DNA from: Bacteroidales bacterium
Lineage (GTDB): Bacteria > Bacteroidota > Bacteroidia > Bacteroidales > Tenuifilaceae
DNA: 64,000 bases
Direction of reading: 5' to 3'
NCBI GenBank assembly: GCA_025361485.1
Contig: JANYLA010000028.1
Coordinates: 1-64,000 of the forward strand
The notes beneath the pieces were generated by a model. That model was not told the origin of the DNA. It worked only from the letters and a program-made list of their open reading frames with translations, and searched no databases. Positions within the stretch are counted from its first letter, which is position 1. Every line of letters starts with the position of its first letter. This document shows, piece by piece, positions 1-8,735 of the stretch. The translations under genes were made by a program, and so were the position numbers.

Positions 1-1
1 A

Positions 2-118
2 ATAAAAAGAAAATATCTACAGCAATACCTTGATGAGTTCGTTTACAAACTAAACAGAAGGTATTTTGGTGATAAAATCTTCGATAGGCTCGTGGTAGCA
101 AATATTACAGGATTATGA
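2..118 (+). pseudogene. C-terminal end of an IS1595-type (ISXO2-like) transposase, cut by the window edge
   Basis: Frame 2 is open from the first base and ends at TGA 116-118, giving 38 residues. They include the pattern YLDEFVYKLNRRYFGDKIFD, which matches the C-terminus of ISXO2-like/IS1595-family DDE transposases (typically Y-L-x-E-F-x-Y-K-x-N-R-R). Only this tail is visible, so it cannot be said whether the element is intact to the left. No clear terminal inverted repeat is seen in the 85 bases that follow. The family assignment rests on this short motif alone. Confidence 0.6.
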
Positions 119-149
119 CAGATTACGGATATACAAATAGAAATTAAAT

Positions 150-177
150 AAAAAAGCATCATTTATGAAATGATGCT
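150..177 (-). terminator. Intrinsic terminator of the Crp/Fnr gene
   Basis: A 10-bp perfect stem (155-164 with 168-177) and 3-nt loop are followed, on the minus strand, by a run of T. It lies just after the stop of the minus-strand regulator gene at 204. Confidence 0.7.
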
Positions 178-203
178 ATATATAAAATCGATTTGTGCTC
201 TTA

Positions 204-905
204 TCAGCCTAAATTACTAATTCTATCGAGTTTATAGGCATCTAGGATTTTTATTCTGCGTCCATCGAGTTCAATAACACTTTCGTTACAGAAACCAGAA
301 AGGGTTCGAATGGCGTTGGAGGTAGTCATATTGGAAAGATTAGCAAGATCCTCACGGGAGAGGTATACCTTTATTGTTTGCTCATCATCCTCAAGTCCAT
401 AGGTATCGCGAAGAAATAAAAGTGATTCAGCAAGCCTTCCTCTAATATGCTTTTGGGTTAGCGTGATTGTACGATTGTTGGAAAAACCTAACTCGGTTGC
501 TAATGATTTTAGAATATGGAATGTAAGATCTGCATTGGTTTTAAGAATCTCTAAAAGGCAATCGCGCTCAATGGTACAGATGATTGAATCTTCAAGAGCT
601 TCGGCGGTTGCAATATGATTCTCATCGGCAAACATGGCTCGGTAGCCAAAAAAACCGACAGGTTTAGCCATACGAACAATTTGATCGCGGCCACCAACAC
701 CCTCTTTAAAGATTTTTACTTTACCCTTATACAAACAAACAAGTCCAGTTGGTATTTCACCATCTCTGAATATAATTTCACCTCGTTTAATGTAAGAGCA
801 TGTAAAATTTGCTCTTATCTTCTCTTTTTCATGTGGTTGAAGATTATGAAAAAGCGCACAAACAGCCTCAAAAGCACTCTGAATATCGATATTGTGATGA
901 GCCAT
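204..905 (-). CDS. Crp/Fnr-family transcriptional regulator
   Basis: The 233-residue protein has the normal length of the family. Residues about 20-115 form a cyclic-nucleotide-binding-type beta roll (RGEIIFRDGEIPTGLVCLYKGKVKIF). Residues about 150-225 form a winged helix-turn-helix, with recognition segment SREDLANLSNMTTSNAIRTL. There is no N-terminal cluster of four cysteines as in FNR, so a [4Fe-4S] sensor of the FNR type is not indicated, and the ligand cannot be read from the sequence. The gene is monocistronic: a TAnnTTTG box lies about 30 nt upstream and a hairpin terminator follows. Targets are unknown. Confidence 0.88.
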   Translation of the reverse strand: MAHHNIDIQSAFEAVCALFHNLQPHEKEKIRANFTCSYIKRGEIIFRDGEIPTGLVCLYKGKVKIFKEGVGGRDQIVRMAKPVGFFGYRAMFADENHIATAEALEDSIICTIERDCLLEILKTNADLTFHILKSLATELGFSNNRTITLTQKHIRGRLAESLLFLRDTYGLEDDEQTIKVYLSREDLANLSNMTTSNAIRTLSGFCNESVIELDGRRIKILDAYKLDRISNLG

Positions 906-933
906 TGCAGTAACTATCTAGGTTTTGGTTGAG

Positions 934-941
934 CAAAGTTA
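934..941 (-). promoter_or_regulatory. Bacteroidota -7 box (TAACTTTG) for the Crp/Fnr gene
   Basis: The minus strand reads TAACTTTG, fitting the TAnnTTTG consensus, about 30 nt before the ATG at 905. A clear -33 TTTG is not evident. Confidence 0.4.
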
Positions 942-1004
942 ATAAAATATGCTTTTAAACATCCGGTCGCTTTTAAAAAATAACCGTAAAAAAGATTGGA
1001 AAAC

Positions 1005-2663
1005 TTACCAATGGGCAACAAGGGGCATTCTTCGTCCAAACCCAAAGGCCTTTGAGGATACTCTAAGAATTGGAGGTGCTTGAAATCGCTTGTATTCATT
1101 GATATTCACAAGTCGAATAGCTTTAAGCACAGTTGCTCTATCAAATCCCTCTGAGATAATTGTTTCAGGATTTTTCTGCTCTTCGATATATCTGAACAGT
1201 ACACTATCAAGTATTTCGTATTCAGGCAAGGAGTCGGAATCCTTTTGATCGGGTCTCAGCTCTGCAGATGGTGGTTTTAATATTGTATTGTTGGGGATAA
1301 CCTCTCTCTCACGATTGATGTAGTGGGCAAGTTTAAAAACGTCGGTTTTGTATATATCGCCGAGTACGCTCAAGGCACCGTTCATATCACCATAAAGAGT
1401 TCCATAGCCAACTGCAGCCTCGCTTTTATTTGAAGTATTGAGCAAGAGGTGACCAAATTTATTTGAAAGAGCCATCAATAAATTTCCGCGGATTCTGGCT
1501 TGGAGGTTTTCCTCTGTAATATCCTCCTTCATCCCCATGAATAGTTCGGATAGCCCTTTGTTAAAGCTATCGAATATTTCTTGAATATTAATTATATCGT
1601 ACTTGACATTCAGCGTTTCGGCCAGCATAATTGCATCGTCAATTGAATGTTGAGATGAATACTTCGATGGCATCAAAATAACCCTAAGATTTTGGCAACC
1701 TAATGCATCAGCTGCCAAGGCTAAGGTTACTGCAGAATCGATACCACCTGAAAGGCCAAGCGTGGCTTTCGAAAAGCCCATTTTTTGGAAATAATCGCGG
1801 ATACCTAATATTGCTGCACCGTATATTTTTGATATTCTTAAATCCTCAGAGCTGTTGATTATAGGTGTTGATAGGGTTGTTTCAAGCGATTCGGTATCGA
1901 TTATCTTAAAGTCTTCAACAAAACTTTTTAGCTGCTCAAGGATTTGCCCTTTTCGGTTTAGAACCATTGACCCTCCATCGAAAATTAGCTCAGCGTTTGC
2001 ACCAACCTGATTTACGTATATAACTGGTAATCCAAATCGATGGACGTTATCAGCAAAAACCTTTTTGCGCCGTTCCTCATTATTATATGAAAATGGTGAT
2101 GCTGCTATATTAATGATCAGATCAGGATTGAAAACCGAGAGCTCCTCCATGGGTGATTTACTGTAAAGCCGGCTACGAGCAAAACTTGTTGACACAGGCT
2201 GATCATCCCAAAGATCTTCGCAGATTGTGACTGCAATTTTTTTCCCGTTAACAGCGATGATGCTAAACTCATTATTTGGTTCAAAGTATCGGTATTCATC
2301 AAAAACATCGTAAGTCGGAAGAAGTGTTTTGTTATGAATGCTTGAAACTTGTCCATTCCGAAGAACAAAAGCTGAGTTGAAGAGCATTTTCCCCTTTGGG
2401 TTCGAATTCAAACTAGGCGATCCTACAATTGCAGTAATACCTACACAATGAACCGCTATCTCATTAATAGATTTTTGGCATTTTATAATAAAATCCTCCC
2501 GCTCAAGTAAATCGAGAGGAGAGTATCCGCATACAGCTAATTCGGAGAATACAATCAGTTCTGCTCCACTTTGTTTCGCAAGTTCAATGGTTTGCGTAAT
2601 CTTGCTCTTATTGTACTCAAAATGGTTAACAATGAAGTTAAGCTGCGCCAGCGCAATTTTCAT
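1005..2663 (-). CDS. nadE: Glutamine-dependent NAD+ synthetase
   Basis: This two-domain cytoplasmic enzyme amidates nicotinate adenine dinucleotide to NAD+, using ammonia released from glutamine. Residues 1-260 are a nitrilase-type glutaminase with the Glu-Lys-Cys triad visible at E41 (FSELAVCGY), K112 (HNKTLLP) and C148 (VTICEDLWD). Residues about 275-552 are the synthetase, with the ATP-pyrophosphatase loop SGGIDS at 305-310. Length (552) fits the glutamine-dependent bacterial form. The start lies 9 nt after the stop of the upstream barrel-protein gene on the same strand, so the two are probably cotranscribed. Nothing essential appears to be missing. Confidence 0.96.
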   Translation of the reverse strand: MKIALAQLNFIVNHFEYNKSKITQTIELAKQSGAELIVFSELAVCGYSPLDLLEREDFIIKCQKSINEIAVHCVGITAIVGSPSLNSNPKGKMLFNSAFVLRNGQVSSIHNKTLLPTYDVFDEYRYFEPNNEFSIIAVNGKKIAVTICEDLWDDQPVSTSFARSRLYSKSPMEELSVFNPDLIINIAASPFSYNNEERRKKVFADNVHRFGLPVIYVNQVGANAELIFDGGSMVLNRKGQILEQLKSFVEDFKIIDTESLETTLSTPIINSSEDLRISKIYGAAILGIRDYFQKMGFSKATLGLSGGIDSAVTLALAADALGCQNLRVILMPSKYSSQHSIDDAIMLAETLNVKYDIINIQEIFDSFNKGLSELFMGMKEDITEENLQARIRGNLLMALSNKFGHLLLNTSNKSEAAVGYGTLYGDMNGALSVLGDIYKTDVFKLAHYINREREVIPNNTILKPPSAELRPDQKDSDSLPEYEILDSVLFRYIEEQKNPETIISEGFDRATVLKAIRLVNINEYKRFQAPPILRVSSKAFGFGRRMPLVAHW

Positions 2664-2672
2664 ATTTATTCC

Positions 2673-3341
2673 TTAAAATACAATTCCAATTCGAAGAGAT
2701 AGGCTTCCGATACTCACCTTTCCGTACCCTGCTTTATACGCCTCAACGAAACCATTGGAGTAAATTATCCCGGCTTGTATACTGCTTGACCCTCCAAGAG
2801 AATATTCTGCACCAGCACCTACATGGTATGAGGCAAAAAGCAAATTGAACTGCTGAGATGCCGTTTCTTTGTCGATATTCAACGCTTCCTCCCATGCGGA
2901 CCCTTTCAATCTAACATGGCCCGAAACCCCAACCTGTGCTGTGAAAGTAAAATACCCAATTTCGTTGGTTTTAAATTTTAAGCCAACTGGTACTGTTAAA
3001 TATTGAGCTTTTAATTTCAAAGTGGTACCAGCGTCTATTTTATAAGTAGAGTCCCTTGTTTCAAGTTTATACCCATCCTTCATATATTTTAGACTTCCGC
3101 CCAAATTATCAATAGATAATCCGGTGAAAAAGGCATATCGTTCTGCAAAATATTTTTCGGCAGTAAAACCGATATTAAAACCACTAACTGAACCATCTGG
3201 CTTAAACTGTTTGGTGTCAGATGTAAACCATGAAAGTTGAGGATCAGCAAAAATACTAAAGCGGCGGTTAGATTCTTGTGCTGTTACAAATGTTATGTTC
3301 ATTAGCAAAATCCCGAATAGGATGTTGAAAGTCTTTTTCAT
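2673..3341 (-). CDS. PorT-like outer-membrane beta-barrel protein
   Basis: A 222-residue protein starting at MKKTFNILFGILLMNITFVTA, a signal peptide ending near the AQ at residues 21-22. An in-frame ATG eight codons further upstream would only add a charged leader, so the internal ATG is preferred. The rest shows alternating polar/hydrophobic beta strands and the ending LSLRIGIVF, an aromatic C-terminus typical of outer-membrane barrels. This fits the PorT-like / outer-membrane beta-barrel families common in Bacteroidota. Substrate and role are unknown. It precedes nadE by 9 nt, but the functional link, if any, is not evident. Confidence 0.75.
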   Translation of the reverse strand: MKKTFNILFGILLMNITFVTAQESNRRFSIFADPQLSWFTSDTKQFKPDGSVSGFNIGFTAEKYFAERYAFFTGLSIDNLGGSLKYMKDGYKLETRDSTYKIDAGTTLKLKAQYLTVPVGLKFKTNEIGYFTFTAQVGVSGHVRLKGSAWEEALNIDKETASQQFNLLFASYHVGAGAEYSLGGSSSIQAGIIYSNGFVEAYKAGYGKVSIGSLSLRIGIVF

Positions 3342-3370
3342 AGATGTTTTTTTAATAAAAATCATTAATA

Positions 3371-3378
3371 CAAAAGTA
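3371..3378 (-). promoter_or_regulatory. -7 box (TACTTTTG) for the barrel protein-nadE operon
   Basis: The minus strand reads TACTTTTG about 30 nt upstream of the chosen start at 3341. This also supports that start over the upstream ATG at 3365. Confidence 0.4.
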
Positions 3379-3469
3379 AATAAAAAGAAGTTATTCCGAA
3401 CTAAATCATGTTTGAAGTTAAGGAACTAATCAAAGATTGAACCAATTTCATTAATCAATAAGACTTTCT

Positions 3470-3477
3470 TAACTTTG
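3470..3477 (+). promoter_or_regulatory. -7 box (TAACTTTG) for ispE
   Basis: TAACTTTG fits TAnnTTTG. It overlaps the TTG that would begin the longer reading frame, so translation more likely starts at the ATG at 3505. Confidence 0.4.
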
Positions 3478-3504
3478 TTTTCGCATTTGACCATAAAACC
3501 TATT

Positions 3505-4326
3505 ATGATTGTATTTCCAAACGCAAAAATTAACATTGGGTTAAACATAGTTGCTCGCCGCGAAGATGGATTTCATAACATCGAAACTATCTTTTACCCT
3601 GTAAAAGGATTATGCGATATCCTTGAAGTTGTTTCGAGCCTCGATCAGAAAGAATCGTTGATTTTTTCACAAACAGGCTTAATCCTAAACGAACCTGATG
3701 AAAACAATCTTTGTGTAAAAGCTTATCATTTAATCAAATCATATATTGAATTGCCTCCAGTAACAATTCATTTACATAAACAAATTCCATTTGGCGCAGG
3801 TTTAGGCGGTGGTTCATCGGATGGTGCACATACATTAGTTGCCCTCAATAAACTTTCAACCAATCCACTATCTCAAAAAAAACTTCTTGAGATTGCGCTT
3901 AAGCTTGGCAGCGATTGCCCGTTTTTTATATACAACTCACCCTGTTATGCAACGGGCAGAGGTGAAATACTTAATCCTCTTGATTTGAATTTAAGTGGCC
4001 TTAATATCCTTTTAGTTAATTCTGGATTACACATTAATACTGGAAAGGCGTACTCACTTTCAAATCCGAAACCATCGGTGTATAAACTTCCAAAAAGTAT
4101 AGCAACAGCAACAGAACTTTGGAAGGGTATCATTTCGAATGATTTCGAAAAGGTAGTTTTTGATCTTTACCCAGAAATTGGGTTAATTAAAGATGAACTA
4201 TACAAAATGGGAGCCATCTACTCTGCAATGTCGGGAAGTGGTTCAACAGTGTTCGGTATTTTTAATGAAAAGCCTAAGTACGAATTACTCTTTTCAGATT
4301 ATTATACTTTCTATCAGAAACTATAA
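3505..4326 (+). CDS. ispE: 4-diphosphocytidyl-2-C-methyl-D-erythritol kinase
   Basis: A GHMP kinase that phosphorylates the 2-hydroxyl of CDP-methylerythritol in the MEP pathway of isoprenoid synthesis. From the ATG at 3505 the protein has 273 residues and begins MIVFPNAKINIGLNI, the usual N-terminal motif. The glycine-rich ATP loop reads PFGAGLGGGSSDGAH, and the C-terminal GHMP motif is MSGSGSTVFGIF. The frame extends upstream to a TTG, but that lies inside the promoter box. It is a single gene facing the convergent biotin-carrier gene across a hairpin. Confidence 0.95.
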   Translation: MIVFPNAKINIGLNIVARREDGFHNIETIFYPVKGLCDILEVVSSLDQKESLIFSQTGLILNEPDENNLCVKAYHLIKSYIELPPVTIHLHKQIPFGAGLGGGSSDGAHTLVALNKLSTNPLSQKKLLEIALKLGSDCPFFIYNSPCYATGRGEILNPLDLNLSGLNILLVNSGLHINTGKAYSLSNPKPSVYKLPKSIATATELWKGIISNDFEKVVFDLYPEIGLIKDELYKMGAIYSAMSGSGSTVFGIFNEKPKYELLFSDYYTFYQKL

Positions 4327-4330
4327 ATAT

Positions 4331-4360
4331 TAGAAAAAGGGGCTTGAAGCCCCTTTTCTA
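4331..4360. terminator. Bidirectional terminator between ispE and the biotin carrier gene
   Basis: The hairpin GGGGC-ttgaa-GCCCC is extended by A/T pairs, with A- and T-runs on either side. It sits 4 nt after the ispE stop and before the convergent minus-strand gene end at 4383, so it can serve both strands. Confidence 0.75.
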
Positions 4361-4382
4361 ATAAAATACGAAAATTGTTTTG

Positions 4383-4616
4383 TTAGTCTAAAACTACCAT
4401 AACAAATCCTTTAACAACTCTATCGCCAGATTTAACATTAACCTCTTTAACGGTTGTGTTAAACTGAGATAAAATCCTATTATGCATTTTCATCGCATCT
4501 AATACTACTAGAGTCTCTCCCTGCTTTACCTGTTGACCAACTTTAACTTTAACGTCAACAATTGTTCCAGGTATAAAGGCAGTCAGCTGTTTTTTATCGA
4601 GTCTGCTTAATGACAT
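4383..4616 (-). CDS. Biotinyl carrier domain protein of an acyl-CoA carboxylase/decarboxylase
   Basis: A 77-residue protein that is essentially one biotinyl domain. The biotin acceptor is K43 in DAMKMHN, the classical site, with the paired half-site GDRVVKGFVMVVLD at the C-terminus. Most carriers of this family have a further N-terminal linker of 50-90 residues, which is absent here. It lies 65 nt downstream of the carboxyltransferase gene on the same strand, so the two probably act together. No biotin carboxylase gene is present in the window. That fits either a methylmalonyl-CoA decarboxylase or a carboxylase whose other subunit is encoded elsewhere. Confidence 0.88.
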   Translation of the reverse strand: MSLSRLDKKQLTAFIPGTIVDVKVKVGQQVKQGETLVVLDAMKMHNRILSQFNTTVKEVNVKSGDRVVKGFVMVVLD

Positions 4617-4681
4617 ATTGCAATTTTGTTTAGATGATTCGTTTGTTAATAATCACTTTACTTTTAACCATCCGTAAAATT

Positions 4682-6226
4682 CTAGAATGGAGGAATTCCA
4701 TGCTTTTTAGCTGGACGATCTGCAATCTTTGTGCTTGAAACCTCTAGCGCATGAAGAAGTTGTTTACGGGTTTCCTTTGGTTCAATCACAGTATCGATAT
4801 AACCTTTAGAAGCCGCAACGTATGGGTTTGCAAATTTCTCCTTATACTCCTCAACCTTTTTGCGACGCATTTCATCAGGATTTGCAGCCTCTGTAATTTC
4901 CTTACGGAAAATTATGTTTGCAGCGCCTTCTGGACCCATAACAGCAATCTCAGCACCTGGCCATGCAAATACAAAATCAGCACGTAGATGGCGTGAGCTC
5001 ATGGCAATATAACCGCCACCATAGGCTTTACGAAGAATCACTGTCATTTTTGGAACTGAAGCCTCGCTATAGGCGTAAAGAAGTTTCGCACCGTGACGTA
5101 TTACACCAGCATGCTCCTGATCGATTCCAGGAAGGTATCCCGGAAGATCAACTAAAGTACAAAGAGGTATGTTGAATGCATCACAGTAACGAATAAATCG
5201 AGCGGCTTTATCGGAGCTGTCAACATCTAGCACACCTGCCATTACAAGCGGTTGATTTGCAACAAAACCGACAGTTTCGCCATTCAAACGACCAAAACCA
5301 ATTACAATGTTGGCAGCCCATAGCTCCTGAATTTCGAAGAAATCAGAATCATCTGCTAAAGCTTTGATAACATCACGAACATCATACGGTTGTTTTGCAT
5401 CGTTTGGAACGATATTGCTGATATTATATTCAGGTTTTGGTTCTTTAGGCTCAAATCTGCGAGCTTTACGTGAGTTGTTCCACGGGATAAAGGTAATAAG
5501 CTTCTTAATTTGCTCGAAGCACTCTATCTCGCTTTCAGCGAAGAAATGAGCGTTACCAGTAATCTCAGCATGAACTCTTGCACCACCAAGCTCTTCCTGT
5601 GAAATCTCTTCACCTAGAACCGATTTAATAACCTCGGGTCCGGTAATAAACATTTTCGAAATCTTATCAACCACAAAAACGAAGTCGGTTAAAGCGGGCG
5701 AGTAAACTGCTCCACCAGCGCAAGGGCCCAAAATAACCGATATTTGTGGGATTATACCACTTGATAAGGTATTACGCCAAAAGATTTCGCCATAACCAGC
5801 CAACGAATTAACACCCTCCTGAATACGAGCACCCCCTGAATCGTTAATCCCGATTAATGGAATTCTCATACGAAGAGCATAATCCATAATTTTGGTAATC
5901 TTGCGGGCATGCATCATCCCCAAAGAGCCACCCGCTACAGTAAAATCCTGAGCGAATACTGCAACAGGGGCACCATACACCGATCCGGTTCCAATAACTA
6001 CTCCATCACCGTGGAGTACTTTGTTATCCATACCAAAATCGCGTGCCTCATGCTCAACAAAAAGATCGTACTCATGGAAAGAGTCTTCATCTAACAAGGC
6101 GATAACTCGCTCACGTGCAGTAAGTTTACCCATTGCGGCTTGCTTTGCATTGGCTTGTTCTCCCCCACCCTGTAGAACTTCTTCTTTACGTTTTTGTAAT
6201 TCTTCAATTTTGCTTTTTAAAGCCAT
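4682..6226 (-). CDS. Acyl-CoA carboxylase carboxyltransferase subunit (propionyl-CoA carboxylase beta / methylmalonyl-CoA decarboxylase alpha type)
   Basis: A 514-residue two-lobed carboxyltransferase (pfam01039 type). The N-lobe has GKLTARERV and the oxyanion-hole region DSGGARIQEGV. The C-lobe has the second oxyanion region KAYGGGYIAMSSR and ends KHGIPPF. This class moves the carboxyl group between carboxybiotin and propionyl- or methylmalonyl-CoA, a step in propionate formation from succinate in Bacteroidota. The biotin carrier follows directly. Sequence alone does not separate decarboxylase MmdA from carboxylase PccB, so no gene symbol is given. Confidence 0.92.
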   Translation of the reverse strand: MALKSKIEELQKRKEEVLQGGGEQANAKQAAMGKLTARERVIALLDEDSFHEYDLFVEHEARDFGMDNKVLHGDGVVIGTGSVYGAPVAVFAQDFTVAGGSLGMMHARKITKIMDYALRMRIPLIGINDSGGARIQEGVNSLAGYGEIFWRNTLSSGIIPQISVILGPCAGGAVYSPALTDFVFVVDKISKMFITGPEVIKSVLGEEISQEELGGARVHAEITGNAHFFAESEIECFEQIKKLITFIPWNNSRKARRFEPKEPKPEYNISNIVPNDAKQPYDVRDVIKALADDSDFFEIQELWAANIVIGFGRLNGETVGFVANQPLVMAGVLDVDSSDKAARFIRYCDAFNIPLCTLVDLPGYLPGIDQEHAGVIRHGAKLLYAYSEASVPKMTVILRKAYGGGYIAMSSRHLRADFVFAWPGAEIAVMGPEGAANIIFRKEITEAANPDEMRRKKVEEYKEKFANPYVAASKGYIDTVIEPKETRKQLLHALEVSSTKIADRPAKKHGIPPF

Positions 6227-6415
6227 ATTATTCTCTGTTAGTTAATAATAAGCGTACCGAAAAAAACATAATGACGGTAAATTAGACTGCAACGTTACAA
6301 AAACAAAGCTTAATACGAAAAAATATAGATGGTAATTTATGAACCTGAACGGTATATGTCAATATATCAGAAATTTAAAATTCAAACAGCAGTTTTATCT
6401 ATATTTCTACCTTTA

Positions 6416-7510
6416 CTACTTTGGCGCCATTCTGTAAAGACCTATGGCAACGATAGAAAAAATAATATTTGGTATCCATACTGCAATGCCTGGCGTTAGT
6501 AATCCACCAACAGCAAACATGGTTGTAAAGCGCATGAAAAGAATATAAGTAAAACTAATACCCAAACCAGTTCCTATGTGCAAGCCTATTCCACCTCGTA
6601 CTTTGCGTGAGGAAAGTGACACCCCGATAAGAGTTAAGATAAAAGTTGAAAATGGGAAGGCCAATCGTCCATACTTCTCTATGAGAAATACATCTACATT
6701 ATCGGCGCCCTGTAAACGCTGTTGATCAATAAATTCATTTAGTCGAAAAAGATTCATTGTCTCAACCACATCTGTTCTCTGGGTAAAATCCTTTGGTGTA
6801 ATATAAATTGTAGTATCAATTCTAATGCCTTTAATAATTTGTTGTCCGTCTGAGTTGTAATTTCTTATATAGTAGTTCTCAGCAATCCATTTATTCTTGG
6901 TTGAATCCCATCTTGCATAGTCTGATATAAGTTTAGATTCTAATCGATTATCAACAAAATGCTCGATAGAGAAATTATATCCCGTTTGATTAAAGGAGTT
7001 GTATGACTTCATGTAAACGAATACTCCCGGACGAACCTGTTTATGAATATTTTGCTCGCTATTCCGATAGGGTTTTCGGACGTAGGTGTTCTCGAAATCT
7101 AATCGGACTCTATTGGCGGGAGGTATAACAAAACTGGTCAGAAAAAAGGATAGAATGGCAATTAATGAAGCTGAAACAAAATATGGATACAGCAATCGCT
7201 TAAAGCTAACTCCACTGCTTAGAATGGCAATGATTTCAGTATCATACGCCATCTTTGAAGTGAAAAAAATTACCGCTATGAACGTAAAGAGTGAACTGAA
7301 TAGGTTTGCAAAGTATGGAATGAAATTAAGGTAGTAGTCAAAAACTATTGCGCTTAACGGGGGTTTCTTCTCCATGAAATCGTCCAACTTTTCAGAGAGA
7401 TCAAAGATTACAGCAATCCCAACGATGAGTACAATTGCAAAGATATAAGTTCCAATGAACTTACGGATTATGTAGAGGTCGATAGTTTTTAATCGATATT
7501 TTTCTCTCAT
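6416..7510 (-). CDS. LptF/LptG-family (YjgP/YjgQ) lipopolysaccharide export permease
   Basis: A 364-residue inner-membrane protein. Three N-terminal membrane segments (about 15-35, 55-80, 100-125) come before a periplasmic beta-rich region (about 130-265), followed by three C-terminal membrane segments. This is the LptF/G plan. The N-terminal segment (IDLYIIRKFIGTYIFAIVL) is typical of the family. LptF and LptG form the membrane part of the LptB2FG ABC transporter that extracts LPS. Which paralogue this is cannot be decided here. Its start codon overlaps the tgt stop by 4 nt (ATGA), so it is translationally coupled to tgt. Confidence 0.9.
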   Translation of the reverse strand: MREKYRLKTIDLYIIRKFIGTYIFAIVLIVGIAVIFDLSEKLDDFMEKKPPLSAIVFDYYLNFIPYFANLFSSLFTFIAVIFFTSKMAYDTEIIAILSSGVSFKRLLYPYFVSASLIAILSFFLTSFVIPPANRVRLDFENTYVRKPYRNSEQNIHKQVRPGVFVYMKSYNSFNQTGYNFSIEHFVDNRLESKLISDYARWDSTKNKWIAENYYIRNYNSDGQQIIKGIRIDTTIYITPKDFTQRTDVVETMNLFRLNEFIDQQRLQGADNVDVFLIEKYGRLAFPFSTFILTLIGVSLSSRKVRGGIGLHIGTGLGISFTYILFMRFTTMFAVGGLLTPGIAVWIPNIIFSIVAIGLYRMAPK

Positions 7511-8637
7511 AATCTATACGATAATTTTTTAACCATTTGATTCTTCCATTGGGTAAAATCATCCTTCAAAATATGCCTTCGGGCCTCATTAACCAGCCAA
7601 AGGTAAAATCCTAGGTTATGAATACTTGCTATCTGAGGGCCAAGCATCTCGGCTGAAATAAATAGATGTCGAAGATAAGCCTTTGAATATCTTTTATCAA
7701 CAAAAGTTAAGCCATTCGGATCAATTAATGAAAAATCATCCTTCCATTTTAGATTACGAATGTTTATAATCCCCTCGCTAGTGAAAAGCATTCCATTCCG
7801 CCCGTTACGTGTTGGCATTACACAGTCAAACATATCAACACCAAGGGCAATTCCCTCAAGAATATTTTCAGGGGTTCCCACACCCATCAAGTATCGTGGC
7901 TTATCCTTCGGGAGTATTTCGTTTACAACATCAACCATCTCATACATGATCTCGGCTGGTTCGCCAACCGATAAGCCTCCAATAGCATTGCCATCGCAAT
8001 TTAATTCGGCAATATGCTCGGCCGCCTTACGGCGTAATTCAGGGTAAACGCACCCCTGAACAATTGGGAAAAAGGTTTGAGAATAACCGTATTTTGGATC
8101 GGTTTCTTTAAATTGTTTAATGCACCTATCAAGCCAATGTTCAGTTAACTCTAACGATCTTTGCGCATACTGAATATCAGCCGTACCGGGTGGACATTCA
8201 TCGAATGCCATAATAATATCGGCTCCAATGATTCGCTGTATATCTACGGCATATTCGGGAGTGAACATATGCTTCGAGCCATCGATGTGCGAGCGGAATG
8301 ATGCTCCTTCTCGTGTAAGCTTTCTGTTTGCTGCCAAAGAAAAAACCTGATAACCGCCGCTGTCGGTAAGTATTGGTCGGTTCCAACTCGAAAATTTATG
8401 TAATCCGCCAGCTGCTTCCAGAACTTCCAGGCCAGGTCGAAGATAAAGATGATAAGTATTTCCAAGTATAATTTGAGCGTTGATATCATTTTCAAGATCT
8501 TGATGATTAATCCCTTTTACGCTTCCAACAGTACCTACAGGCATGAAAATTGGCGTAGAAATTTCGCCATGATCGGTTACAATCTTACCAGCACGTGCTT
8601 TGCTCGATTTATCGGTATGTTCTAATTTGAAATCCAT
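7507..8637 (-). CDS. tgt: tRNA-guanine(34) transglycosylase
   Basis: The enzyme exchanges guanine 34 for preQ1 in the anticodon of Asp, Asn, His and Tyr tRNAs. Family motifs are clear: DSGGYQVFSL with the active-site Asp, GGLSVGE, RYLMGVGTPEN, and the nucleophile region MFDCVMPTRNGRNG. The 376-residue length is usual. The odd point is that the C-terminal zinc site, CxCxxC in most bacterial enzymes, reads NGLTFVDKR, so all three cysteines are missing, although the later YLRHLF histidine remains. The gene heads an operon with the LptF/G permease, which overlaps its stop codon. Confidence 0.96.
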   Translation of the reverse strand: MDFKLEHTDKSSKARAGKIVTDHGEISTPIFMPVGTVGSVKGINHQDLENDINAQIILGNTYHLYLRPGLEVLEAAGGLHKFSSWNRPILTDSGGYQVFSLAANRKLTREGASFRSHIDGSKHMFTPEYAVDIQRIIGADIIMAFDECPPGTADIQYAQRSLELTEHWLDRCIKQFKETDPKYGYSQTFFPIVQGCVYPELRRKAAEHIAELNCDGNAIGGLSVGEPAEIMYEMVDVVNEILPKDKPRYLMGVGTPENILEGIALGVDMFDCVMPTRNGRNGMLFTSEGIINIRNLKWKDDFSLIDPNGLTFVDKRYSKAYLRHLFISAEMLGPQIASIHNLGFYLWLVNEARRHILKDDFTQWKNQMVKKLSYRL

Positions 8638-8656
8638 TAACCCTATTTTTCGGTGG

Positions 8657-8664
8657 CAAAGATA
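8657..8664 (-). promoter_or_regulatory. -7 box (TATCTTTG) for the tgt-lptF/G operon
   Basis: TATCTTTG on the minus strand, about 20 nt before the tgt ATG. No clear -33 TTTG at the expected distance. Confidence 0.4.
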
Positions 8665-8735
8665 ATTAAAATCGTCGTTGAAAATAATTTAAGCTTTTTC
8701 TCCTGTCTTGGTAAACCCAAAAATGTTTAATATCA

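Noticed and set aside
914-1099. Open frame on the minus strand overlapping the nadE end
   Set aside because: It is an out-of-frame shadow of nadE and its spacer, with no family resemblance.
3475-3504. Longer ispE start at TTG 3475
   Set aside because: The TTG lies in the TAACTTTG promoter box, and the family N-terminus begins at the ATG at 3505.
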